64,000 nt of DNA, from NCBI GenBank assembly GCA_965234405.1, contig OZ248346.1, one strand, 5' to 3'. The DNA is from Planktophila turicensis. GTDB lineage: Bacteria > Actinomycetota > Actinomycetes > Nanopelagicales > Nanopelagicaceae. The position numbers and the translations under genes are program-made. Under the pieces are notes generated by a model. It did not search any database and was not told the origin of the DNA. It saw only the letters and a list, made by a program, of their open reading frames with translations. Position 1 is the first letter of the stretch. Every line of letters starts with the position of its first letter. Below, piece by piece: positions 24,561 to 32,711 of this stretch.

Positions 24561-25715
24561 TCAAATTGAGCGTGAAAGCTTGCTCGCCCTACGGACAGCC
24601 AGGGTTGAGACGATAATCGAGACGATCACCGCAAGTAGGACGCCGGTGAATTGAACCTTGGTGATTGCACCTGCAATCAGGGCTGCACTTCCTAAAACGA
24701 ATGAGAACTCACCCACTTGGCTTAACCCAACTGCTACTTGAGCCGCGCTATCTCCAATTTGGTTAAAGCGTGCCACGAGAAAAGCGGGAAGGGTTTTAAT
24801 CGCAATCATCACCCCAAGAATTACTCCGGCAAATGGAAGTGCTTCCTGAATCAGGGCTGGTTCAACCAAACTTCCGATTACAACGAAGAATAAAACTTGG
24901 AAGAGATCTCTAAATGGCAATACCGCTTTCCGAACCTGATCGGTATCACGACTTTGGTTGATAGCAAGACCCGCAACGAATGACGCAAGAGCCATGGGAA
25001 TCCCAAAGACAACAGTTCCTAAAGCCGCAATAGATAATCCGATTGCGACAGAGTAAATGAGAAAGAGATCGCTCTCCCATCGAATAATTCGCAACAAGTA
25101 AGGAAGTAACTTCGACGCGATGAAAGCCGCGATTCCGAACCCAATCAATCCCAAAACTGAACGAAGAGGGCTCTCTCCCGAATCACCGAGTATTGCGATG
25201 ATGAATGCTGCGAGAGCTACTCCTGTTACATCTTGAAGAACGCTCCATCCAAGAAGTGCATCTTCGGTTGCAGCACTTGTGGTGCGACGGCGACTTCGAG
25301 TGATATTTACAATTACAACGCTCGACGACATAGCGATAGAGAGGGAAAGTAGCGCTGCTCCATAAAGCGGGAGATCTAATGCGAGAAATACCGGAATAGC
25401 TACGAGAGTTCCAAGTAAAACCAATGAAGGCGAAGCCCACAGGACGGCGCCATGTTCGCGTTTAATTCGCCCTAAATCAATTTCTATTCCTACTTCAAAG
25501 AGAAGTAAGACAACACCGATGTCAGCAAGGATTGCTATCTGTTGGCTATCTGCAACAAATCCTGGAGTAAAGGGCGAAACGAGCAGGCCGGTTAACAAGT
25601 AACCGACGATGGCAGGCAGCCCAACTTTTCTCGCCGCTAATCCACTTGTCGCTGCAACCAGAAGCACTGCACCCACATCAAGAATGAGAGGAGCTGTTTC
25701 TACAACGGATGCCAT
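24561..25715 (-). CDS. CPA2-family cation:proton antiporter (Kef/Na-H exchanger type)
   Basis: The 384-residue integral membrane protein has about 11-12 hydrophobic segments. The family pattern is visible: VGLPAIVGYLLTGLLVSP near the N-terminus, LADIGVVLLLFEVGIEIDL, and LGWSVLQDVTGVALAAF, which holds the conserved acidic residue of the ion site. It ends after the transport domain: there is no TrkA-N regulatory domain as in KefB/KefC. It would exchange K+ or Na+ for H+ across the plasma membrane. It sits between rplA and rplJ, which are usually closer, and has its own leaderless promoter. Confidence 0.88.
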   Translation of the reverse strand: MASVVETAPLILDVGAVLLVAATSGLAARKVGLPAIVGYLLTGLLVSPFTPGFVADSQQIAILADIGVVLLLFEVGIEIDLGRIKREHGAVLWASPSLVLLGTLVAIPVFLALDLPLYGAALLSLSIAMSSSVVIVNITRSRRRTTSAATEDALLGWSVLQDVTGVALAAFIIAILGDSGESPLRSVLGLIGFGIAAFIASKLLPYLLRIIRWESDLFLIYSVAIGLSIAALGTVVFGIPMALASFVAGLAINQSRDTDQVRKAVLPFRDLFQVLFFVVIGSLVEPALIQEALPFAGVILGVMIAIKTLPAFLVARFNQIGDSAAQVAVGLSQVGEFSFVLGSAALIAGAITKVQFTGVLLAVIVSIIVSTLAVRRASKLSRSI

Positions 25716-25721
25716 AGTTCA

Positions 25722-25727
25722 ATCATA
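25722..25727 (-). promoter_or_regulatory. -10 element of a leaderless promoter (antiporter gene)
   Basis: TATGAT (25727-25722, minus strand) lies exactly 6 nt before the ATG at 25715, with no ribosome binding site between. The predicted transcript starts at the start codon. The -35 region falls inside the rplA terminator and is not well conserved. Confidence 0.5.
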
Positions 25728-25730
25728 TGG

Positions 25731-25760
25731 AAAAAGCCCCTCCGTAAGGAGGGGCTTTTT
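25731..25760 (-). terminator. Bidirectional-looking terminator downstream of rplA
   Basis: AAAAAGCCCCTCC - GTAA - GGAGGGGCTTTTT is a perfect 13-bp inverted repeat with A/T ends, 15 nt after the rplA stop. It ends the secE-nusG-rplK-rplA transcript on the minus strand and would also work on the plus strand. Confidence 0.93.
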
Positions 25761-25775
25761 CTGTAAGAGCAGTTA

Positions 25776-26480
25776 TTAGTTAGCTGCTGGTTCGCGTGTG
25801 AGGTTTGGATCTACAGCGATTCCAGGTCCCATCGTTGTTGAGACAACAGCCTTCGCGATGTAGCGACCCTTTGAAGAGTTTGGCTTCACACGAAGAACTT
25901 CTTCAAGAGCTGCTGCATAGTTATCTGCAAGCTGTTCTGCAGTAAATGATGCCTTGCCGATGATGAAGTGAAGGTTTGAGTTCTTATCAACGCGGAATTC
26001 AATCTTTCCACCCTTGATGTCGTTTACAGCTTTAGTGACATCTGTTGTCACTGTTCCTGTCTTTGGGTTTGGCATCAATCCACGTGTTCCGAGGACCTTA
26101 CCGAGACGACCAACCTTGGCCATCAAATCTGGAGTTGCAACAACTGCATCGAAGTCGAGGCGGCCCTTTGAAACTTCATCGATCAATTCATCGCCACCGA
26201 CGATATCTGCACCAGCTGCACGTGCTTCTTCAGCGCGCTCACCGTTTGCGAATACCAATACGCGAGCTGTCTTACCTGTGCCGTGTGGCAAGTTAACAGT
26301 CGAGCGAATTGCTTGATCAGCTTTCTTTGGGTCAACGCCGAGTACGAGAGCAACTTCAACAGTTGAGTCGTACTTAGTTGTTGATGTCTCTTTAGCAAGT
26401 GTTACTGCCTGAAGAGGTGTGTAGAGGTGGTCCTTGATGACCTTCGCTGCTACTTCGTTGTACTTCTTTGAGCGCTTCAT
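25776..26480 (-). CDS. rplA: 50S ribosomal protein L1
   Basis: L1 forms the movable stalk near the E site and in many bacteria represses the rplKA operon. The 234-residue protein begins MKRSKKYNEVAAKVIKD and includes NLPHGTGKTARVLVFANGE, VATPDLMAKVGRLGKVLG and GLMPNPKTGTVT, all diagnostic. It follows rplK after 101 nt that contains two hairpins. Confidence 0.97.
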   Translation of the reverse strand: MKRSKKYNEVAAKVIKDHLYTPLQAVTLAKETSTTKYDSTVEVALVLGVDPKKADQAIRSTVNLPHGTGKTARVLVFANGERAEEARAAGADIVGGDELIDEVSKGRLDFDAVVATPDLMAKVGRLGKVLGTRGLMPNPKTGTVTTDVTKAVNDIKGGKIEFRVDKNSNLHFIIGKASFTAEQLADNYAAALEEVLRVKPNSSKGRYIAKAVVSTTMGPGIAVDPNLTREPAAN

Positions 26481-26545
26481 TTCTTCCTCGTTCCTGTATT
26501 TCTACAGTTGGGTTGTGGTTAGCGAACCAGCGCGGTTCTCCCACA

Positions 26546-26570
26546 TCTCATCACCACCGTGGCGATGAGA
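26546..26570 (-). promoter_or_regulatory. Hairpin in the rplK-rplA intergenic region
   Basis: TCTCATC (26546-26552) is complementary to GATGAGA (26564-26570), with further CCA/TGG pairing inside. It lies just after the rplK stop and lacks a U-tract on the minus strand. It could be an L1-binding or RNA-processing structure; a smaller GAACC/GGTTC hairpin is at about 26524-26538. Function not shown. Confidence 0.35.
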
Positions 26571-26581
26571 AATTTATTTAA

Positions 26582-27013
26582 TTATGCAGAGACTGTGATG
26601 CCCATTGAGCGAGCAGTACCGGCGATGATCAAAGCTGCTGCATCAATGTCATTTGCATTGAGGTCAGCCATCTTTGTATTTGCGATCTCCTTGACCTGAG
26701 CCATGGTGATGTTTGCAACCTTGGTCTTGTGAGGAATCGCTGATCCCTTTTCAACGCCAGCTGCCTTAAGGATGAGGCGTGATGCTGGAGGAGTCTTTGT
26801 GATGAAGTCGAATGAACGATCCTCGTAGACAGTGATTTCTACAGGGATGATCTGGCCCTTTTGTGATTCAGTCGCAGCGTTGTATGCCTTGACGAATTCC
26901 ATGATGTTGACACCATGCTGACCGAGCGCAGGACCTACTGGTGGTGCAGGTGTTGCTGCGCCAGCCTGGATCTGCAACTTGATGAATCCGGTGACCTTCT
27001 TCTTTGGTGCCAT
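26582..27013 (-). CDS. rplK: 50S ribosomal protein L11
   Basis: L11 lies at the GTPase-associated centre and is the target of thiostrepton. The 143-residue protein has the N-terminal IKLQIQAGAATPAPPVGP and ALGQHGVNIMEF motifs, with the proline-rich hinge, and a C-terminal RNA-binding domain ending GTARSMGITV. It follows nusG after 26 nt. Confidence 0.98.
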   Translation of the reverse strand: MAPKKKVTGFIKLQIQAGAATPAPPVGPALGQHGVNIMEFVKAYNAATESQKGQIIPVEITVYEDRSFDFITKTPPASRLILKAAGVEKGSAIPHKTKVANITMAQVKEIANTKMADLNANDIDAAALIIAGTARSMGITVSA

Positions 27014-27039
27014 TTCTTTTCTCTTTTCCTTAGTTTCTC

Positions 27040-27780
27040 TTAAAGCTTCTGTACTTGGTTAAATGAAAGTTCTACTGGTGTTTCGCGTCCGAAGATCGAT
27101 ACCAATACCTTGAGCTTTGCCTGCTCTGGCATGATCTCGGAGATTGATGCAGGAAGCGTTGCAAATGGGCCATCCATAACGGTGACTGATTCGCCAACTT
27201 CAAAATCAACAAACTTGATATCTGCTTTGTCAGCCTTCTTCTGTGGACGTGGAGCAAGAATCTTCTCGACTTCATCCATGCTGAGTGGGCTTGGGTTATG
27301 TGCGTTACCGACGAATCCAGTTACGCCAGGTGTATTGCGAACAACTGACCAAGATTCATCTGTGAGATCCATGCGGACAAGAACGTAACCTGGGTAGATA
27401 TTGCGCTTAACCATCTTGCGAGCGCCGTTCTTAACTTCCATAACCTCTTCTTCAGGGACTTCTACCTGGAAGATGTACTCCTCCATGTTGAGAGTGTGAA
27501 TACGGTTAGCAAGGTTGCCCTTCACCTTCTTCTCGTAGCCTGCGTATGAGTGGATTACATACCAATCACCGATAGCTGCGCGAAGTGTGCGGCGGAATTC
27601 TGCATTTGGATCGTTTTCATCAGATTCGATATCGCCATCTTCATCGCTTGCGAGCGCGAGATCTTCGACAATTACATCTGCAACAGGAGTTTCGATAACT
27701 GCTTCTGCAGGTGTTGCGATTTCTTCAGCGCTTGCAGCAAGAGCTGCTTCGAATGCGTCTGGCTTGAGTTCGTCAGTCAT
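27040..27780 (-). CDS. nusG: Transcription termination/antitermination factor NusG
   Basis: NusG binds RNA polymerase and links it to Rho or ribosomes through S10. The NGN domain starts near IGDWYVIHSYAGYEKKVKGN (residues about 69-88) and includes NTPGVTGFVGN; a C-terminal KOW domain contains VTVMDGPFATLPASI. The first 65 residues are an acidic Ala/Glu/Asp-rich extension typical of actinobacterial NusG, giving 246 residues in total. It starts 12 nt after secE. Confidence 0.97.
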   Translation of the reverse strand: MTDELKPDAFEAALAASAEEIATPAEAVIETPVADVIVEDLALASDEDGDIESDENDPNAEFRRTLRAAIGDWYVIHSYAGYEKKVKGNLANRIHTLNMEEYIFQVEVPEEEVMEVKNGARKMVKRNIYPGYVLVRMDLTDESWSVVRNTPGVTGFVGNAHNPSPLSMDEVEKILAPRPQKKADKADIKFVDFEVGESVTVMDGPFATLPASISEIMPEQAKLKVLVSIFGRETPVELSFNQVQKL

Positions 27781-27792
27781 GGTCTCTGGTCC

Positions 27793-28017
27793 TTATCCGA
27801 ATACCCAGAAGACGACTTTGGTAAGTACAAAGTCGATAACGGATACGACAGCGATGATGAATGAAACGAATACGAGAACGACGGCTGTATATGTGGTCAA
27901 CATATTTCGTGTTGGCCAAACAACCTTCTTGAGCTCGCTGACTACCTGGCGATAGAAAAGTCCAACGCGCGCAAAAATTCCGAGCTTCTCCTCGGTAACT
28001 TCAACTGCATCAGTCAT
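27793..28017 (-). CDS. secE: Preprotein translocase subunit SecE
   Basis: SecE is the small subunit that clamps SecY. The 74-residue protein starts MTDAVEVTEEKLGIF at 28017, 7 nt after a GGAAG motif; an in-frame ATG at 28119 overlaps the tRNA gene and is rejected. The amphipathic helix with SELKKVVWPTR and one transmembrane helix (residues about 45-65) are the family signature. It follows tRNA-Trp by about 53 nt, the usual actinobacterial order. Confidence 0.95.
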   Translation of the reverse strand: MTDAVEVTEEKLGIFARVGLFYRQVVSELKKVVWPTRNMLTTYTAVVLVFVSFIIAVVSVIDFVLTKVVFWVFG

Positions 28018-28070
28018 TGTGACTTCCTTTTCTATCTTCGTTAGTGGTGCACGTTCGGTACTGCGGCTTG

Positions 28071-28144
28071 CAGGGCAAGAGGGACTCGAACCCCCAACCG
28101 GCCGCTTTGGAGACGGCAACTCTAGCCAATTGAGCTATTGCCCT
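28071..28144 (-). tRNA. trnW: tRNA-Trp (CCA)
   Basis: The minus strand folds into a cloverleaf: acceptor AGGGCAA/TTGCCCT, D arm AGCTCAATTGGCTAGAGT, anticodon loop CTCCAAA with anticodon CCA, and T arm GGGGGTTCGAGTCCCTC. The discriminator base is G. CCA is not encoded. It precedes secE. Confidence 0.96.
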
Positions 28145-28278
28145 TCGCGACGAATTTTCAGGCGCGCCAAGGCGAGGAAGAAATTCATCGTGAGCGTCGA
28201 AGTGTAGAGGCAGGTGCCTTGCAGAGTAAAACTGGGTGCTCGGGGCCACTAGATCTGAGCGCGCAAAGGGGCGCTGGC

Positions 28279-29490
28279 ATGGTGCAGACTTCCCCCATGA
28301 GCAGAATCTCCGCACGAATCGCAGCAATCGCAGAATCAGCCACTTTGGCAGTAGATGGAAAGGCAAAGGCGCTTAAGGCAGCTGGTCGACCAGTTATCGG
28401 CTTCGGCGCTGGCGAACCAGACTTCCCTACTCCTGATTACATCGTTGAAGCAGCAGCTGCAGCAACGAAGGTTGTTGCAAATCATCGCTACACACCAACT
28501 CCAGGTCTGCCCGAACTTCGCCAAGCTATTGTCGATAAGACAAAGCGCGATTCACATTACGACATCACCGTAGATCAGGTTCTTGTTACTAACGGCGGTA
28601 AGCAAGCGGTCTATCAAGCATTCGCATCAATCGTTGATCCAGGCGATGAAGTTCTTCTTCCATCACCTTTCTGGACTACTTATCCTGAAGCAATCAAACT
28701 TGCTGGCGGAAAGAGCGTTGAAGTTTTCGCAGATGAAACTCAAAACTATCTTGTAACTGTCGAACAGCTTGAAGCCGCTCGCACACCAAAGACAAAGGTG
28801 CTGCTTTTCTGTTCTCCATCAAACCCAACAGGTTCTGTTTACACACCAGAACAATCCAAGGCAATTGGTGAGTGGGCGCTCAAGAACAACATCTGGGTTA
28901 TCTGCGATGAAATTTACGAGCACTTGCTCTACGACGGTGCAACAGCGCCTTCACTTCCTGTATTGGTTCCAGGACTTGCTGATACCTGCATCATCCTGAA
29001 CGGTGTTGCAAAGACTTATGCAATGACTGGTTGGCGTGTGGGCTGGATGGTCGGTCCAAAGGATGTCATTAAGGCTGCAACCAACTTGCAGTCACACCTG
29101 ACATCAAACGTTTCTAACGTTTCACAGCGCGCAGCAATTGCAGCACTTACCGGCAACCTTGACGCTGTTCACAAGATGGGCGAAGCATTTAACCGTCGCC
29201 GTAAGTTAATCGTTGATCTTCTCAATGAGATTCCTGGTTTTGAATGCCCAACACCGCAGGGTGCTTTCTATGTATATCCATCAGTAAAGGGTGTGCTTGG
29301 AAAGACTATTCGCGGCAAGGTAGCTAATACATCTGCCGAGCTTGCAACAATCATCTTGGATGAAGTTGAAGTAGCAGCTGTTCCCGGCGAAGCGTTCGGA
29401 CCTTCGGGATACCTACGTTTCTCATACGCAACCAGCGATGAAGATATCGTTGAAGGTATCGGCCGAATTAAGAAATTACTTACAGAGTAA
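28279..29490 (+). CDS. aspC: Aspartate aminotransferase (PLP class I)
   Basis: This PLP enzyme interconverts aspartate and oxaloacetate with 2-oxoglutarate/glutamate. Motifs: GFGAGEPDFPTPDYIVEAA, the LLFCSPSNPTGSVY substrate-binding segment, ICDEIYEHLLYDG, and the PLP lysine in LNGVAKTYAMTGWRVGW. The final YLRFSYATSDE arginine binds the substrate carboxylate. I use the ATG at 28279 because AAAGGGG lies upstream; the ATG at 28297 (MSRISARIAA) is also possible. The gene is on the opposite strand to its neighbours and ends 1 nt from murB. Confidence 0.92.
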   Translation: MVQTSPMSRISARIAAIAESATLAVDGKAKALKAAGRPVIGFGAGEPDFPTPDYIVEAAAAATKVVANHRYTPTPGLPELRQAIVDKTKRDSHYDITVDQVLVTNGGKQAVYQAFASIVDPGDEVLLPSPFWTTYPEAIKLAGGKSVEVFADETQNYLVTVEQLEAARTPKTKVLLFCSPSNPTGSVYTPEQSKAIGEWALKNNIWVICDEIYEHLLYDGATAPSLPVLVPGLADTCIILNGVAKTYAMTGWRVGWMVGPKDVIKAATNLQSHLTSNVSNVSQRAAIAALTGNLDAVHKMGEAFNRRRKLIVDLLNEIPGFECPTPQGAFYVYPSVKGVLGKTIRGKVANTSAELATIILDEVEVAAVPGEAFGPSGYLRFSYATSDEDIVEGIGRIKKLLTE

Positions 29491-29491
29491 T

Positions 29492-30508
29492 TTAAAGAGT
29501 AATTCCCACAAGGTTTACTTCGGCTTCGAGAGTAATTCCAAATTTCTCGAAGACGCTCTGCTGTGCACTCTTTGCTAGCTCTGCAATATCTGTAGCTGTT
29601 GCATTTCCTGCATTAGTCAGCGCAAGAACATGCTTTGTTGAAACGCGTGCACCACCATGGCTATCGCCCTTATGCACACCAGAATTTTCAATAAGCCAAG
29701 CAGCGCTTGTCTTCACCATGCCATCTGATGTCGGCCACTGTGGTGCACCTTCAGGAAGTTTTGCTGCAATCTCTTTCGAAACAATCGGATTGGTGAAGAA
29801 TGATCCAGCAGACCAAGAATCGCGGTCGCTTGGATTAAGGAGCATTCCCTTTGCACCGCGGAGTTCGAGCACTGCAGTACGGGTTGCACCAATAGGTGCC
29901 TTCTCGCCAACTTCGATACCTAGCTTCTTTGCAAGCTCTGCATAAGTAATTGCAGTAGTCATTTCGCCTTGGCGAAGATTGAACTGCACATCAAGAACAA
30001 CATAGCGACCAGGGTGGGCTTTGAAGTGCGAGTTGCGATACGAGAAGTCGCATTCAGCGTTGGTAAATGTCTTAAGACCCTTTGCTTGGCGGTCGTATGT
30101 GCGCACACGAGTAATGAACTCTGATACCTCATGGCCATAAGCACCGATGTTTTGGATTGGCGCAGCGCCGACAGTGCCCGGGATTCCACTTAAGGTTTCA
30201 AGGCCAGCAAAGCCACGTTCCAAAGTGGTGGCAACGAATTCATCCCAGTTTTCGCCAGCGCCAATTGTGAGCGTTGCTCCGCTGCATGCATCGATTTCTG
30301 ATTGCATTGAGTGACTTGTAATTCGAATAACCGTGCCTTCAAAACCGGTATCTGCAACGAGAATATTTGTGCCACCACCGATGATGAGGATTGGCGTATC
30401 CCCCACAGCTTCGATTGCTGCAATGATTTCAGATTCCGTGCCAACCTCAACAAACTTCTTTGCAGGGCCACCTACACGCAGTGATGTGTAATCGCGGAGA
30501 TCGGCCAT
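29492..30508 (-). CDS. murB: UDP-N-acetylenolpyruvoylglucosamine reductase
   Basis: MurB uses FAD and NADPH to make UDP-MurNAc for peptidoglycan. The 338-residue protein has the FAD-binding segments TPILIIGGGTNILVAD and LSGIPGTVGAAPIQNIGAYG, plus RNSHFK and the C-terminal SAGSFFTNPIV with the catalytic serine. It is about 9 nt downstream of the glycosyltransferase-like fusion gene. TAGCCT lies 6 nt before the ATG, so an internal leaderless promoter is possible but overlaps that gene's stop. Confidence 0.95.
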   Translation of the reverse strand: MADLRDYTSLRVGGPAKKFVEVGTESEIIAAIEAVGDTPILIIGGGTNILVADTGFEGTVIRITSHSMQSEIDACSGATLTIGAGENWDEFVATTLERGFAGLETLSGIPGTVGAAPIQNIGAYGHEVSEFITRVRTYDRQAKGLKTFTNAECDFSYRNSHFKAHPGRYVVLDVQFNLRQGEMTTAITYAELAKKLGIEVGEKAPIGATRTAVLELRGAKGMLLNPSDRDSWSAGSFFTNPIVSKEIAAKLPEGAPQWPTSDGMVKTSAAWLIENSGVHKGDSHGGARVSTKHVLALTNAGNATATDIAELAKSAQQSVFEKFGITLEAEVNLVGITL

Positions 30509-30517
30509 GTTCTAAGG

Positions 30518-31408
30518 CTACCTGCGAGGGCTCAATATTGCAGTCTTACCTCTAAAGCGCTCGAGAATGCGGTCGTAATTCTTCTTCGATTGAGCATCGC
30601 GATATTCGGGATCGGTGTCGTGATATCCGTGATGACGACCTTGCTCAAGAGGTAAATCCATTTGAAGTAAGCGGCCATTTGATTGGCGAAGGTTGAGTGA
30701 AAATTCAATATCGGCGTTGCGGTAATACAGTGCGCGATTGCTAAAGCCGCGTACGGCAAGTGCGTCTTCGCGGTGCATAGCGATGAAGTAGCTAAAGAGG
30801 ACATCGACTTCGCCTGCGCCCTTATCGTCAACGCTGCGCCAATCATCTTCAAGGTTCATCAGTCCCCCGCGCCAACCCACAGCAACGAATTCGCGCTTCT
30901 GAAGTTCGGCAAGAACCGGAGCGATTGCATCACCTGTTAAGCGTGTGGATGGATCCATGATGACTATGAAGTCGCTAGTGACGTTACGAAGCAGTGCATT
31001 TGCACTCTCTCCCCATCCGAAATCTTCGGTGAGTTGAACGAGTGACGTGCGCGAATCGAGTTCATCGACCAATACGCCAGGATCACCAACTACCAAGATG
31101 GCAATTGCGCACTGACTATGTTCTTTAATCGTTTTGATTGTTGCGACAGCATCTTCATGGAAGCCATCGATAATCATGGCAACGGTTATTTCAAATTTAC
31201 CCGAATTGATAGGACGAATATCGCGCGTGGATTCATAGGTGGGAAAACGCTTCTTGGGGCGAAGTTCGTATCCCCCAGCAACATCTACTACTTCAAAACC
31301 TTGGGCAGCGATCTCATCACGCAATTGATCAGAGAGTGCGAAGTTTCGTTCAGCGCGCGCTGCAAGACGTGCCTTAGCTAATTCGTGAATTGAATCTGGT
31401 GCGCTCAC
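30518..31408 (-). CDS. Glycosyltransferase-like (GT2 fold) protein with CysRS C-terminal-type helical domain
   Basis: Residues 1-52 match the C-terminal tail of cysteinyl-tRNA synthetases: KARLAARAERNFALSDQLRD, then EIAAQGFEVVDVAGGYELRP. Residues about 73-285 look like a GT-A glycosyltransferase: VAMIIDGFHEDAVATIKTI, a FGWGESANALLRNVTSDFIV segment, MDPST in the place of a DxD motif, and a YRNADIEFSLNLR stretch. No signal or membrane segment is present. The start is GTG at 31408, overlapping the hadB stop by 4 nt. Donor, acceptor and the purpose of the tRNA-synthetase-like head are unknown. Confidence 0.7.
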   Translation of the reverse strand: MSAPDSIHELAKARLAARAERNFALSDQLRDEIAAQGFEVVDVAGGYELRPKKRFPTYESTRDIRPINSGKFEITVAMIIDGFHEDAVATIKTIKEHSQCAIAILVVGDPGVLVDELDSRTSLVQLTEDFGWGESANALLRNVTSDFIVIMDPSTRLTGDAIAPVLAELQKREFVAVGWRGGLMNLEDDWRSVDDKGAGEVDVLFSYFIAMHREDALAVRGFSNRALYYRNADIEFSLNLRQSNGRLLQMDLPLEQGRHHGYHDTDPEYRDAQSKKNYDRILERFRGKTAILSPRR

Positions 31409-31800
31409 TTTTTTACTACCGCTTTAGCCATTCCTAGGACTTTAACTCCTGCAGAAGTTGCGCTCAAGGTCAGTGAGATTTTGCCATCTGCTACTTCGGC
31501 AACTGTTGCAGAAACGGTGAGATCAACTTTTTCGCCGTTAGGAACAATGACTGGCTTGGTAAATCGCGCGCTATATTCAAGAACATTTGCTGAGCCACCT
31601 GCAAAGTCAGAGACGTACTTACCAACAAGGGCCATGGTGAGCATGCCGTGGGCAATGACATTCGGAAGGCCTACAGAGAGAGCAAACTCTTCATTCTGGT
31701 GAATTGGGTTCTGGTCTCCCGATGCATCGGCATACTGCTTAAGCAGTGCGCGATCGAGATAGAAGACTTTCTCTTCTAAAACTGTTCCGACTTCAATCAT
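31405..31800 (-). CDS. hadB: MaoC-like (R)-hydroxyacyl dehydratase, HadB type
   Basis: This single hot-dog-fold protein (131 residues) has the hydratase-2 motif ASGDQNPIHQNEEFALSVGL followed by IAHGMLTMALVG, containing the catalytic Asp and His. In mycobacteria HadB pairs with HadA or HadC in FAS-II; in Actinobacteria without mycolates the role is less clear but probably fatty-acyl dehydration. The ATG at 31800 overlaps the hadA stop as ATGA, so the pair is made together. Confidence 0.88.
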   Translation of the reverse strand: MIEVGTVLEEKVFYLDRALLKQYADASGDQNPIHQNEEFALSVGLPNVIAHGMLTMALVGKYVSDFAGGSANVLEYSARFTKPVIVPNGEKVDLTVSATVAEVADGKISLTLSATSAGVKVLGMAKAVVKK

Positions 31801-32186
31801 GCGCGAACCACCAATGTGGACCATGCAGAGACAACTAGTTGTCCGTCGCGATGGAGATCAGAGCGCACAGAGACAATTTCATTGCCGGCAGCAACGCGAT
31901 AGCTTTCAATGGTTGCAGCGCATGTAAGCGCATCTCCTGCTTTAACGGGAGAAAAGATTTCGAATTTCTGATCGCCATGAACCAAGCGCGACCAATCGAG
32001 TCCAATTTCTGGACGTGTGAGAATTTCTTCGAATTGGGTCAGAGTGATGCGGATGGTGAAAGTTGGTGGCGCGATTGTTGTATCAGTTTCGCCGACAACA
32101 GCGCAGAAGGCATCGATTTCAGATTGTGAAACGGTAATTGAATCTGTACCAGCGAAGGTACTCCCGACCGAATCGGGGTTCAGCAT
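31797..32186 (-). CDS. hadA: MaoC-like N-terminal dehydratase subunit, HadA type
   Basis: The 129-residue protein is the non-catalytic partner type (MaoC N-terminal / FAS1-like): it begins MLNPDSVGSTFAGTDSITVS, has APPTFTIRITLTQFEEIL and the RLVHGDQKFEIFSPVKAGD strand-turn pattern, without the Asp-His motif. It probably forms a heterodimer with the next gene. The ATG overlaps the rpmG stop (TAATG). rpmG-hadA-hadB is a well-known actinobacterial gene order. Confidence 0.87.
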   Translation of the reverse strand: MLNPDSVGSTFAGTDSITVSQSEIDAFCAVVGETDTTIAPPTFTIRITLTQFEEILTRPEIGLDWSRLVHGDQKFEIFSPVKAGDALTCAATIESYRVAAGNEIVSVRSDLHRDGQLVVSAWSTLVVRA

Positions 32187-32356
32187 TAGCGGGTTTCGCG
32201 GTGAAGTGTTGAAGACTTGCAACGTGGACAGAACTTCTTGAGTTCCATGCGGTCTGGATCGTTGCGGCGGTTCTTCTTAGTGATGTAGTTACGCTCTTTG
32301 CAATCCACGCATGCCATGGTGATCTTTGGACGAACGTCCGCGCTCTTACTTGCCAT
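32186..32356 (-). CDS. rpmG: 50S ribosomal protein L33 (zinc-binding)
   Basis: The 56-residue L33 starts MASKSADVRPKITMACVDCK at 32356, after AAGGAG at a good distance; longer in-frame starts run into tRNA-Met. Two CxxC pairs (CVDC, CPRC) mark the zinc-containing form. It heads the hadA-hadB operon. Confidence 0.96.
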   Translation of the reverse strand: MASKSADVRPKITMACVDCKERNYITKKNRRNDPDRMELKKFCPRCKSSTLHRETR

Positions 32357-32455
32357 GGTCTTAACTCCTTCGTAGATGCTGCTGTAACAGGCGCTCAGAT
32401 TACCCGAGCACCGTGTATTGGTGAAATCCGTGCGTATTTCACACGGTCGAACTAG

Positions 32456-32529
32456 TAGCGGAGGCGGGATTTGAACCCACGACACAGCGATTATGAGCCG
32501 CTTGCTCTACCAAGCTGAGCTACCCCGCC
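32456..32529 (-). tRNA. trnM: tRNA-Met (CAU)
   Basis: The minus strand folds as acceptor GGCGGGG/CTCCGCT (two G-U pairs), D arm AGCTCAGCTTGGTAGAGC, anticodon loop CTCATAA with CAT, and T arm GTGGGTTCAAATCCCGC. The paired first base and D arm suggest an elongator type, not the initiator; a lysidine-modified Ile tRNA cannot be excluded from sequence alone. Confidence 0.93.
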
Positions 32530-32583
32530 AAGGGTTGGAACAGACATATGTAGTACTTATTAAATTTTTACTTCTTTACTGCG

Positions 32584-32656
32584 AGCCCCCCACCGGAATC
32601 GAACCGGTGACCTTTTCCTTACCATGGAAACACTCTACCGACTGAGCTAGGGGGGC
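32584..32656 (-). tRNA. trnT: tRNA-Thr (GGU)
   Basis: Cloverleaf on the minus strand: acceptor GCCCCCC/GGGGGGC, D arm AGCTCAGTCGGTAGAGT, anticodon stem TTTCC/GGAAA around the loop ATGGTAA with anticodon GGT, T arm ACCGGTTCGATTCCGGT. CCA is not encoded. It lies 54 nt upstream of tRNA-Met. Confidence 0.95.
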
Positions 32657-32711
32657 AATGGTAGAGAGAGGAGTCTAGGGCTTTAGGGGAAAAGTAGAAA
32701 ATTCGCCCAAA

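Noticed and set aside
28018..28119. Longer SecE with 34 extra residues
   Set aside because: The extra region overlaps tRNA-Trp and is not SecE-like; the start at 28017 has a good ribosome binding site.
32456..32529. Initiator tRNA-fMet
   Set aside because: The first base pair of the acceptor stem can form (G-U) and the anticodon stem lacks the three consecutive G-C pairs expected of initiators (GCGGC/ATCGC-type sequence).
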